NCBI RefSeq assembly: GCF_011303555.1
Contig: NZ_CP049868.1
Coordinates: forward strand, 6,014,001-6,078,000
Reading direction: 5' to 3'
Length of the DNA: 64,000 bases
From: Pedobacter sp. HDW13
GTDB taxonomy: Bacteria; Bacteroidota; Bacteroidia; Sphingobacteriales; Sphingobacteriaceae
Every line of letters starts with the position of its first letter. Position 1 is the first letter of the stretch. Below, one piece after another: positions 12,001-18,699 of the stretch. The position numbers and the translations under genes are program-made. Under the pieces are notes generated by a model. That model was not told where the DNA came from, did not search any database, and saw nothing but the letters and a program-made list of their open reading frames with translations.

Positions 12001-12266
12001 CCCGGAGTTACATCGAGTACATACTTACCATTGTTGTCGGTTTGCGTACCCACATTTACTTTATTAACTACCGCTACAGTAACACCCGGAAGGCCTACCC
12101 CGAGCGTATCGGTAACTTTACCTGTAATGGTTTTCTTTCCTGCCTGCGAAAAACCCTTTACAGGCATAAAAACCAGAAAAAACACAAAGATTGAACCCGT
12201 CAATAACAGTGCGTTTTTTAATTTGCTAGGTACCCGAGAGTACCCGCACAAAAATAATTGCTTCAT
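9018..12266 (-). CDS. SusC/RagA-type TonB-dependent outer-membrane transporter
   Basis: From the ATG at 12266 the protein has 1082 residues: signal peptide ending GFSQ, a CarboxypepD_reg-like domain (ITGKVTDTLGVGLPGVTV through FSYVGYREH), a TonB box-like EEVVITALG and the plug (NALSGQIAGV, IRGV, DDIESFSILKDASATALYGA). The 22-strand barrel ends KVFNVGLNVTL. It imports oligosaccharides across the outer membrane with SusD. A TTG 30 nt upstream would add only AK-rich residues before the signal peptide, so the ATG is preferred. First gene of the fucose/galactose PUL; it overlaps susD by one base. Confidence 0.95.
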   Translation of the reverse strand: MKQLFLCGYSRVPSKLKNALLLTGSIFVFFLVFMPVKGFSQAGKKTITGKVTDTLGVGLPGVTVAVVNKVNVGTQTDNNGKYVLDVTPGEQLRFSYVGYREHRVIVGAANVINVKLAEENMLSEEVVITALGQKQRKEALVGSVTTVKVGNLKIPSSNLTNALSGQIAGVIGYQRSGQPGQDNSQFFIRGVTTFGYKRDPLILIDNVELTSSDLARLQVDDIESFSILKDASATALYGARGANGVILVATKSGKEGKAKINFRLEQSASQSVQNLELADPITYMRLFNEASIGRGMDPMFTPNQIINTQATVNKSPGYNEYVYPAVDWLDMLFKKRTSTQRANLGISGGGGVARYYIAGSYNLDNGVLKEDSRNNNDNNIKFRNYQLRSNINIDLSKTTEMVVRLSGNFSEYNGPLATDGGFSTDLYNIAVHTSPVSFPAFYPADAANQNAQHILFGNRGGSGQNSILDNNPYAAMLRGHKNSSESRMSAQFELNQKLDFFTEGLSFKTIFSTNRYSYFDSQRAYSPFYYNIGSYDKQSNTYVLSWLNSSVTGGAPNIAQEYLSYYPGGTNINTFLYAQASLNYDKAFGSHNVSGTLIGTAQQSVYSNASSLQNSLPYRNLGLAGRLTYSYKSRYFIESNFGYNGSERFSENHRFGFFPTIGAGWVLSNEKFWTGGLANVISRLKLRASYGIVGNDAIGAQRFFYISDVNLNGGGNYAQFGFNGASNRNGVFINNYENKDVTWETSRQTNVALETTFFKDLSLIAEFYNNYRYNIYMPRTNLPTTLGLESGIGANVGEARSRGMDLSLDYKFRVNDFSFAVRSNFTFAKNKYINYEEPQWAEAYRYTTGQAINRNFGYIAERLFVDDKEVQNSPTQIFSPNGKPPRAGDIKYRDLNNDGRIDEADKAYIGFPQSPEIVYGFGFSSSYKGFDLSAFFTGQDRMTFFIDPTKVSPFVPSNQQYILGNTQLLKDFADNHWSPENQNLYALYPRLAVNAVDLENNAQTSTWWMRNGRLLRLKSVELGYTLPQRISSKIKLNSCRIYFNGLNLLTWSPFKLWDAEQGGNGFAYPIQKVFNVGLNVTL

Positions 12267-12682
12267 TTGCCAATTAGCTTTTAATGAGTAAATCAAATAA
12301 GATTATAATAGGTAAAAGATGAATGCGACGCACTCCTAACTGCCTGTTGCCATGGGCCACATTCGAGTTTCAGCGATAGCAGAATGATCTGCTTTAGAAT
12401 AAGTTGTAAATTTCCTCATATATTTTGGTTGGTTTGGTTAGCGGAAACCAGGAGCTAGAAAAAGAATCAGACGACTATTGAATTGCTGTTTATCATGGAT
12501 AAGCGGTTAGGCCCCTCCATGCTGGAATATAAACAAATTTCTATCCTATCCTATACTATCCTATTTTTTCCGAATACAATGATAAACAAAAAAATCTATA
12601 TTCCAAATGTGTAGGTGAAATTTCAATTTATAAGTTCATTGGCCATTAGTTCATTAGTCCCAGCCATAGCGCTTGCGCAAAT

Positions 12683-12718
12683 CCCGTCTGATAATTGTTT
12701 ATTGAACATTGGTTATTA
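12683..12718. repeat. Dispersed intergenic repeat, copy 1
   Basis: A 36-nt segment beginning CCCGTCTGATAATTG matches 62321-62356 with three differences. Both copies sit in A+T-rich spacers with TTGGTTCATTAG-like sequence nearby. Confidence 0.7.
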
Positions 12719-12745
12719 GTTCATTTGTCCCACACATAGCCAATC

Positions 12746-12780
12746 CGTCATTTCGAGCGAAGCATAGCACAGCCGAGAAC
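12746..12780. repeat. CGTCATTTCGAGCG repeat, partial second copy
   Basis: CGTCATTTCGAGCGAAG matches the left arm of the palindrome at 4487. The right arm is degenerate, so this copy is probably decayed. Confidence 0.5.
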
Positions 12781-12850
12781 CATATAGTGCTCAGCGAAGC
12801 TAAATCTATTTATGATAATTAAACATTAGTTATTACGAGTTGCAAACCAA

Positions 12851-13075
12851 CTATGCTAGCATGTAAGCAGAGAAAATAAAAAACACAAAAGCCATTAAGA
12901 CAATTAAAACCATATGATAATGCTTTCCCCCGTTTCTCCATATAAAGCTGATACAAATTCAAGAGAAACAAAGTGCTCGAACTGTTTAAGCCGGCATTAA
13001 AGGTGTGAAGCACCAATTTTTAAAATAAGAAATGGTTGCTGCCAGAACCGTAAACAAGATGAAACTGATAATCAT
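12851..13075 (-). pseudogene. Possible small two-helix membrane protein, needs two indel corrections
   Basis: From ATG at 13075 the frame gives a hydrophobic helix (MIISFILFTVLAATISYF), then leaves frame at an A5 run. A second frame (LVLHTFNAGLNSSSTLFLLN, MEKRGK) leaves frame at a G5 run, and a third ends with a hydrophobic helix (MVLIVLMAFVFFIFSAYMLA) and stop TAG at 12851. Adding one A and removing one G gives a smooth protein of about 74 residues. It begins 22 nt after the GntR stop. The family is not recognised. It may be a decayed gene or noise; the two hydrophobic ends support a former coding sequence. Confidence 0.35.
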
Positions 13076-13097
13076 TGTCGTTCCCAGGCCTGTGCTG

Positions 13098-14119
13098 CTA
13101 AAGTGAGTTTCTTCTGATCAGTTTATTTTCCATTATATGCTTAACCGGATTTAAGCTAAGTACAAACTCGGCCGCTAATCGTCCCATTTCTGCAAAATCA
13201 ATTGAAAAGGTGGTAATGCCATCAAAAATAATCTCTTTCACGTTGTCGTCGTTGTGCGAAAGGATGCCTAAATCTTTCCCTACTTTTAAACCCTTTACTT
13301 TGGTATCTTTCAGCATTTCCCAAAGTTCAAGGTTGTGGATGGTAAAGTACACCTTATCCGGTGCAATGCTTCCGGATTCGTAATGGTTTTTGATTACACC
13401 ATTAATATTAAATTCTTTTATAAAACGCTTAAATGAGATCAGCACTTCATTGGGTTCGGCTGATGAAGGTTTAAAAAAGAAAACAAATTCAGAAAATGCT
13501 TTAATGCGGGGTGCCAGTTGTATGAAAGCATTGTACGATGCATTTTCAAACTCCTGTACTATGTAAGAGTACTCCCCTTTTAATGCTACGTAGCGATCTA
13601 CGATCAGCAGTTTTTCTTTCGGCAACTGTTCCAGTACTTCTTTGGCTTCATTACTTTCTATCGGGCAATTACATACAAACCATACTGACCTTTATTGCTG
13701 TTAATAATGGATTCGAAAACACCGAAGTTATTGTGGTGGAAATAGACATCTACCTGAATGTTTTCACCCAGGTGGTCGCGGAAATTCTGATAAAAGGTTT
13801 CCTGAAAAGTATCGAAAGCGTAAATTAACAAACATACCTTTAGGTGCTGCTCCGTATCGTCGGTAGCTACAAAATAGCCCCGCCTGTTTTTCGACTCTAC
13901 AATCCCCCTACTAATCAGCTCTTTATAGGCTTTACCAATGGTTTCTTTGGCATAACCGGTTTCGCGCATCATTTCATTAACCGAAGGCAGAATATCGCCT
14001 TTGGATATGTATTTATGGTTTAAGCCATTAATAATACTCTGTACCAACTGTTCATGTTTCGAAAAAGCATTAATGATGCTTAAATCCTTGATTTCGTTGA
14101 ACAGTTTTTCCTTATTCAT
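13098..14119 (-). pseudogene. GntR-family regulator with sugar-binding-like effector domain (FucR-like), frameshifted
   Basis: The N-terminal frame (14119 to 13658) holds a GntR winged helix: ISKGDILPSVNEMMRETGYA, KETIGKAYKELISRGIVES, RRGYFVA. It then starts an effector domain and stops after QYGLYVIAR. The second frame continues PIESNEAKEVLEQLPKEKLL and DRYVALKGEYSYIVQEF to 13098, a LacI/periplasmic-binding-type fold. One extra C in the sense CCC run (plus-strand GGG 13663-13665) restores VIAPIESN and a protein of about 340 residues. Known: the Bacteroides fucose repressor FucR is a GntR protein with such a domain. Its position beside a fucosidase PUL suggests a similar role; that is inference. 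Confidence 0.75.
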
Positions 14120-14358
14120 GCAGCGTTATGCGGTTAGTAATCGTTTTAGTGAAGATAATTTTGCTCGAAATATAAAAATTTAATGGTGATTATGGATAAA
14201 TTTTAATTTATCGTAACGTAGCAGCTATGCCAGAGATAGATGTAAAGCGCTGAAAAATCGGGTAATTATTTTCAAATCCGTTATGTTGATCTGATAACAA
14301 TCAGACTTATTTCAGCAGCTCTATTTTAATTACCTGACAGATGTTGAAACAAGTATAG

Positions 14359-14366
14359 TATATTTG
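14359..14366 (+). promoter_or_regulatory. Bacteroidota -7 box TATATTTG just before a kinase gene
   Basis: TATATTTG fits TAnnTTTG and ends 6 nt before the ATG at 14373, which would give a nearly leaderless mRNA. The -33 element is weak (TTG at 14344). Confidence 0.4.
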
Positions 14367-14372
14367 AAATGC

Positions 14373-15392
14373 ATGAAAAAGAAAACATTTAAGATTCCGC
14401 ACAAAGTAATATGGCTGAGTTCTTTTTTTCTGGGTGTACTCACTTCCATTCCCAAAATTGCCCAACACCGTTTTAATTTATACGAAGCCCTTGCCGATGC
14501 AGCCGTAACCTTTCTTTTTGCCGTATTAATCTGGTATTATAATGTATTTACCCTTCCTGCTTACACCTCACGCGATGTAGCCAGCGGTTTTTCGATGATT
14601 CGGCTCATTAAAGGTCTTTTCTTCGGTATACTTTTAATGTTTTTACTTTCATGCCTGCAACAATATTTGCTCAGTTCCATTCATTTTGGCCCCGTAATGC
14701 TCATGTTTGAGGTAAGGGGAATACTGGTAAATATTACATTCTACATGTTCCTGAACCTCCTGTACCAGAACTACCAAAACCAGCAGGTAGGTATCGAACT
14801 CGAAAGAACAAAATCTGATAATCTGGGAGCGCAATACGAACTCTTAAAACAACAGGTTAATCCGCACTTCCTTTTCAACAGCCTCAATACGCTGAAGTAT
14901 ATGGTAGAAAGTAACGATAAACATAGCGTAGAATTTATCCTTAAACTTTCAGATTTTTACCGTTTTACGCTGGAAAGCCGCAAGCACGACCTGATTAAAC
15001 TAGCCGAAGAACTGGATATTTTAGAAGCTTATCTCTTTTTGTTAAAGGCCCGTTTTGAAGAAGGCATTGATCTTTCTATTGATATTGATAAAAGTTATCA
15101 GCAATCGCTCATTCCACCTTTTACGCTCCAGCTTCTGATTGAAAACTGCATTAAACACAACGTCCTCTCGATCCACAAGCCCCTGCAAATCAGGCTATAT
15201 ATGGATGGTAATTTTATTGTAGTAGAGAATAAAATCCAGCCTAAGCGTACCCCTGAGGCCTCAACCGGAATTGGTCTCGAAAACATTAACCAGCGCTACA
15301 GCCATTTACTGAACAAAGAGATCATCATTACCAAAACAGACACCCATTTTAGTATAAAACTTCCCCTTATACATGAAGATTATCATCATTGA
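14373..15392 (+). CDS. LytS-type membrane sensor histidine kinase
   Basis: The ATG at 14373 gives 339 residues; a TTG three codons earlier is less likely. About four membrane helices fill residues 10-145 (VIWLSSFFLGVLTS, AAVTFLFAVLIWYY, LIKGLFFGILLMFLLSCL, ILVNITFYMFLNLLYQ). A His_kinase domain follows with QQVNPHFLFNSLNTLKYMVE (phospho-acceptor His), N box LLIENCIKHN and G box GIGLENINQRY. Such kinases phosphorylate LytTR response regulators. Its 3' end overlaps the response regulator gene by 20 nt. No periplasmic sensor domain is present, so the signal is probably sensed in the membrane. It is divergent from the GntR gene. Confidence 0.9.
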   Translation: MKKKTFKIPHKVIWLSSFFLGVLTSIPKIAQHRFNLYEALADAAVTFLFAVLIWYYNVFTLPAYTSRDVASGFSMIRLIKGLFFGILLMFLLSCLQQYLLSSIHFGPVMLMFEVRGILVNITFYMFLNLLYQNYQNQQVGIELERTKSDNLGAQYELLKQQVNPHFLFNSLNTLKYMVESNDKHSVEFILKLSDFYRFTLESRKHDLIKLAEELDILEAYLFLLKARFEEGIDLSIDIDKSYQQSLIPPFTLQLLIENCIKHNVLSIHKPLQIRLYMDGNFIVVENKIQPKRTPEASTGIGLENINQRYSHLLNKEIIITKTDTHFSIKLPLIHEDYHH

Positions 15393-16134
15393 AGACGAGC
15401 TGAAGGCTGCCAAGTCTTTATCAAGCCTTATTAATAAAATACGTCCGAAAGCACAAGTTGTAGCTAACCTGCAAAGTATTGACGATGCTGTGCATTATTT
15501 TTCAGAAAACGAGCAACCCGATCTGATTTTTATGGATATCCAGCTGTCGGACGGCCTTTCCTTTGAAATTTTTCAATCGGTAAAAATCAGTTGTCCGGTA
15601 ATTTTTTGTACTGCTTATGGCGAGTACGCGATGGATGCCATTAAAGCCAATGGTATTGATTATCTGCTAAAACCTTTTTCGCAGGAAGACCTGCAAAAGG
15701 CCTTTGAAAAGGTAGATCAGTTTCAGAATTTTTTTCAGCAAAATAAGCTCCCGGATATGGATGAGCTGATTAAACGAATTGGGCCAAATGAAGGGAAAAA
15801 GAGTTTTCTGGTGTTCAAACACAATAAATATACAACGGTTCCTACCGAGCAGATTGCTTTTATCTACATCCGCAACGACTCGCCAACCATTATGACCTTG
15901 AAAGAGGAAGAATATACCCTGAACCAATCGCTGGATACCATACAAGGGCAGCTTTCTGCTTTGCAGTTTTTTAGGCTTAACCGCCAGTACATTGTTAATT
16001 TTAGCGCGATCAAGGAAGTAGAGCACTATTTCGACCGTAAGCTATTTGTTAAACTGGTTATCCCCTCGCCCGAAAAACTGCTGATTGGAAAAGAAAAAAC
16101 AACTGCATTTTTAAACTGGCTGGAGAACAGGTAA
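15373..16134 (+). CDS. LytTR-family response regulator
   Basis: The 253-residue protein has a receiver domain with acidic pair IIEDE, phospho-acceptor Asp in DLIFMDIQLSDG and KPF near residue 100. A LytTR DNA-binding domain (about 145-250) carries FFRLNRQYIVNFSAIKEV. It overlaps the kinase gene, so the two are co-translated. Targets are unknown; the neighbouring PUL or Ohr block are candidates by position only. Confidence 0.92.
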   Translation: MKIIIIEDELKAAKSLSSLINKIRPKAQVVANLQSIDDAVHYFSENEQPDLIFMDIQLSDGLSFEIFQSVKISCPVIFCTAYGEYAMDAIKANGIDYLLKPFSQEDLQKAFEKVDQFQNFFQQNKLPDMDELIKRIGPNEGKKSFLVFKHNKYTTVPTEQIAFIYIRNDSPTIMTLKEEEYTLNQSLDTIQGQLSALQFFRLNRQYIVNFSAIKEVEHYFDRKLFVKLVIPSPEKLLIGKEKTTAFLNWLENR

Positions 16135-16135
16135 G

Positions 16136-16324
16136 CTAACCGGAAAATTGTTGTTCGAGAATGTGCCTGATTTCCTCACGCACTTCCTTATGTCCGGCTG
16201 TTTCATTATCAATTACTGGCAGCTGGAGCAACCCTGGCTTGGTGCAAATATCCGACATTACAATCGATAAGGCGGCCATACAGCATAAGGTAACGTCAGG
16301 GGTTAAAGTTAAACTGATCATCAT
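16136..16324 (-). CDS. Small hypothetical protein (62 residues)
   Basis: This frame lies between the convergent LytTR gene (stop 16134) and the Ohr gene 52 nt upstream. It has a start with two Met codons, a hydrophobic Cys-containing stretch (LCCMAALSIVMSDIC) and an acidic/basic helix-like tail (HKEVREEIRHILEQQ). No family is recognised. The tail looks protein-like, but length and position allow chance. Confidence 0.3.
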   Translation of the reverse strand: MMISLTLTPDVTLCCMAALSIVMSDICTKPGLLQLPVIDNETAGHKEVREEIRHILEQQFSG

Positions 16325-16376
16325 CTGATAAAAAAGCGGAGACAGATTTAAACATCTGCTTCCGCGGTTAAATTGA

Positions 16377-16823
16377 TTATACTAAATTAATTTCGACAGG
16401 GATATTGCCTTTGGTAGCTTTTGAATACGGACAGGTTTGGTGTGCAGTATCGGTTAGCAACCTGGCTTCCTCAGTAGATAAGCCGGGTAGGCTTACATTT
16501 AACCTGGTTTGCAAACTGTAAGCGCCATCAGTTACACAAAGATCAACCTCAGCATCAACCGCAAGACCGGCAGGTAAAGCTATTTTGTACTTTGCAGCGG
16601 CCAGGCCGATTGCGCCAATAAAACATGCCGACCAACCCGCAGCAAACAGTTGCTCAGGGTTTGTGCCTTTACCGTTTGAACCTGGCGAAGAAAGTGCAAT
16701 TTCTAATTTTCCATCAGTACTTTTTGAGTTGCCATCTCTACCGCCTGTAGTGTGTGTTTTTCCTGTATATAATACTTTTGTGCTTAAATCCATTGTAGGA
16801 TTTCCGTTTTGATTATTTTCCAT
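16377..16823 (-). CDS. ohr: Organic hydroperoxide resistance protein, OsmC/Ohr family
   Basis: From the ATG at 16823 the protein has 148 residues, the usual Ohr length. Both catalytic cysteines are visible: C67 in GWSACFIGA and C131 in HQTCPYSKA. Further Ohr signatures are LYTGKTHTTGGRDG and TNPEQLFAAG. Ohr is a cytosolic thiol peroxidase that reduces organic hydroperoxides with lipoylated partners. A TTG 30 nt upstream adds only a polar, Lys-rich stretch and is not preferred. No OhrR repressor is adjacent. Confidence 0.93.
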   Translation of the reverse strand: MENNQNGNPTMDLSTKVLYTGKTHTTGGRDGNSKSTDGKLEIALSSPGSNGKGTNPEQLFAAGWSACFIGAIGLAAAKYKIALPAGLAVDAEVDLCVTDGAYSLQTRLNVSLPGLSTEEARLLTDTAHQTCPYSKATKGNIPVEINLV

Positions 16824-16952
16824 TGTATTATGATTTTTAAATTTTTTATTCAAAATTATTGCTTAAACAGCGGGCTAACGACCATAATCTGGTGAGTCAG
16901 GCAGATTACCCGCTAAGCCGGACATTTTCCGGGTTGAGTTTTTTATCAGTTT

Positions 16953-17126
16953 TTATTCTTCTCCATCAGGGAGGAAGCCACTTTTCTTTTTCCTTGTAAT
17001 TTCCATCACCATTTCGCATTGCTGAACATTTCGTTCGAACGGCGGACTAAGCAGAAATAACATGGAGAGCATTGAAACTAGTGTAACCATAAATTTGCTG
17101 TAGCCTTTTTTGATTGTATTTTCCAT
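16953..17126 (-). CDS. Small single-helix membrane protein (57 residues)
   Basis: The ATG at 17126 opens a frame with a basic N-terminus (ENTIKKGYSK), one hydrophobic helix (FMVTLVSMLSMLFLLSPP) and a charged tail with one Cys and ITRKKKSGFLPDGEE. It begins 12 nt after the DUF1223 stop on the same strand, so co-transcription is likely. No family is recognised. The coherent topology and tight spacing favour a real gene. Confidence 0.5.
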   Translation of the reverse strand: MENTIKKGYSKFMVTLVSMLSMLFLLSPPFERNVQQCEMVMEITRKKKSGFLPDGEE

Positions 17127-17138
17127 GGCTGTAAAGGT

Positions 17139-17951
17139 TTAATGATGTAAGCTGGCATTGTTTTTTTGTTCAAATTGGGTCGCTTTGGTAGCGGCGATGA
17201 GCTTACCGGTGTTTTGGTTTTGCAGCAAACCAATAATTTCCCAGTCTTTTTCGTTGTAGCCTTTGGGCAATGAAACCGAAACGGCTCCGATTCCCTCAGC
17301 ACTGATCTTTTCGCTTTGCAACTTCCGTACAATCTGCACATGCGACAGGGTTCTGCCTTCGTTTTCACCTCTGGCTACTTGGGTACTGGCAGCTTTTTGT
17401 ACAACAGCAATTAACAGTTTACTGCCCTTTGCTTCGCCCGAAGCCTGATAATGTACTTTAAAGTCCTGATCAGTTTGGTGCCATTGAAGCTTAACCTCTG
17501 CGCTTGCTTTGGTACCCAGCTGGGTCGAAATGGCATTGCGAATGCTGGCTTCTTCCGAACCGATAAATTCGTTTGCACCGTTAACAATTACCTGTGGGGT
17601 ATAAATTTGTGGCAAGCCTAACCACTGCCCATACTGCGCCTGCCTTTTCGAATATTCCGGATTCCCGAAAGTGTCTTTCCAACCTAAGCGATCAAAATAA
17701 TCGACATGATAAGCAAGCACAAACAAATCTTTTCCGGCTGATTCTTTTTCCAGCCTGGCTAAAAGTTCATCGGCAGGCGGGCAGCTCGAGCAACCTTCCG
17801 AAGTAAACAATTCGACCACAGCAAAACCTTTTCCGGACGTTTTAACGGGAGTATCTTTTCCCGGGGTTTTATACATTGACGCAAAGGCCGTAATGGAAAG
17901 GGTAATGACAATGAAGAAATTAGCCAACCATAAAATTTTCGTTATTTTCAT
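17139..17951 (-). CDS. DUF1223 family secreted thioredoxin-like protein
   Basis: The 270-residue protein starts at the ATG at 17951 with a signal/anchor helix (ILWLANFFIVITLSITAFA). FAVVELFTSEGCSSCPPAD carries the DUF1223 CxxC pair (C53, C56). LAYHVDYFDRLGWKDTFGNP and LPQIYTPQVIVNG are further family blocks. The fold is thioredoxin-like, but the substrate is unknown. A much longer upstream extension reaching 18116 runs through repeat-like intergenic DNA and is rejected. A small membrane protein gene follows. Clustering with Ohr suggests redox or stress function. Confidence 0.88.
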   Translation of the reverse strand: MKITKILWLANFFIVITLSITAFASMYKTPGKDTPVKTSGKGFAVVELFTSEGCSSCPPADELLARLEKESAGKDLFVLAYHVDYFDRLGWKDTFGNPEYSKRQAQYGQWLGLPQIYTPQVIVNGANEFIGSEEASIRNAISTQLGTKASAEVKLQWHQTDQDFKVHYQASGEAKGSKLLIAVVQKAASTQVARGENEGRTLSHVQIVRKLQSEKISAEGIGAVSVSLPKGYNEKDWEIIGLLQNQNTGKLIAATKATQFEQKNNASLHH

Positions 17952-18110
17952 GTTTCTGTGTTTTTTGTTGCTCAAAACTATCTCAAAAAACCCTCCTGCC
18001 AAGGTGCAAAATGGCCAGACTAGGCATATTAAGGCATGAAATGGTAAGTAGGTATACTCAACCGGACAGTAGAATTTGGAAATTATCAAACTCATCCCCC
18101 TCCCCCTAAC

Positions 18111-18218
18111 CGTCATGCTGAACTTGTTTCAGCATCTCCCCTGTTACACCGTAATCTTTAATCGCGCTCTGAAATACAAAATCTCATCCCCCTGCCCCCT
18201 TCAAAGGGGGACGAGATC
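18111..18218. repeat. Intergenic palindromic repeats upstream of DUF1223
   Basis: CGTCATGCTGAACTTGTTTC at 18111 folds as GCTGAA-CTTG-TTTCAGC and resembles 50892-50918. A second palindrome at about 18181-18218 has CCCCCTT facing AAGGGGG, flanked by ATCTC and GAGAT. Both are typical scattered intergenic elements of this genome. Confidence 0.6.
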
Positions 18219-18358
18219 ATCCTTATTCAATAAATTCTGACTTTTTTCGTTTTAATGTTTTGTGATGCAAACTCCAAAGACTGTAACAACAAGAAGCTAA
18301 AGCCGTCTAAAACTTTTAACTACCTCAAAATGTTTAACTAAAAAACAAAAAAAACGAC

Positions 18359-18559
18359 ATGGGAATTTTAAAAACAGCAATTATTGGTGCTGCGGTTTAC
18401 GCAGGCGTAAAATATATCACGAAGAAGGACCCAATTACGGGCCAATCGATAGTAGACGAATTAATGGATAAAGCACCGCAATGGGCTGATAAGGCAAAAA
18501 ATTATACACAGGATTTGAAATCAAAGCTGAGTAATGCTGCCGAAGATTTTGCCAGATGA
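18359..18559 (+). CDS. YtxH-like small protein (66 residues)
   Basis: The protein has a short N-terminal hydrophobic segment (ILKTAIIGAAVYAGVKYI). An amphipathic, Lys/Ala-rich helical region follows (DELMDKAPQWADKAKNYTQD, LKSKLSNAAEDFA). This layout recalls YtxH/gas-vesicle-like stress proteins, but similarity is only in style. It is a single gene followed by a strong terminator at 18629. Confidence 0.6.
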   Translation: MGILKTAIIGAAVYAGVKYITKKDPITGQSIVDELMDKAPQWADKAKNYTQDLKSKLSNAAEDFAR

Positions 18560-18628
18560 ATACCCATTAACAATAAACAGGCAGATCAATCGAGATACCT
18601 GTTTCTGTAAAATTTAGCAACAAAAAAA

Positions 18629-18654
18629 GCGCTCCGATTTAAAATCGGAGCGCT
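18629..18654. terminator. Bidirectional intrinsic terminator
   Basis: AGCGCTCCGATTT pairs with AAATCGGAGCGCT, flanked by an A run on the left and TTTTTC on the right. It can end both the plus-strand small gene (stop 18559) and the minus-strand SusD gene (stop 18700). Confidence 0.85.
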
Positions 18655-18699
18655 TTTTCTTTGTAAACCATTGGTCAAACACCAGTGAGGTTTTAAGTT

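Larger units (their letters stand above)
12297..12850. other. Intergenic region upstream of the first PUL
   Basis: No convincing gene is seen. The part next to SusC should hold the PUL promoter on the minus strand, although no clean TAnnTTTG box stands out. The rest is A+T-rich and holds two dispersed repeats (12683-12718 and 12746-12780). Confidence 0.5.

Noticed and set aside
12819..13016. 65-residue minus-strand frame as a gene on its own
   Set aside because: Its middle frame only makes sense as part of the joined two-helix protein at 12851-13075.
13098..14119. Two separate genes, a GntR DNA-binding protein and a stand-alone ligand-binding protein
   Set aside because: The frames join in the middle of a shared effector fold with one added base; the second frame has no plausible start.
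17078..17368. 96-residue minus-strand frame overlapping DUF1223
   Set aside because: Shadow frame; the DUF1223 frame and the 57-residue gene both explain this stretch.
17952..18116. N-terminal extension of the DUF1223 protein
   Set aside because: It covers palindromic spacer DNA and precedes a clear signal peptide starting at 17951.
18111..18218. Terminator for the DUF1223 side
   Set aside because: The palindromes lie upstream of that gene and match the dispersed repeat families.
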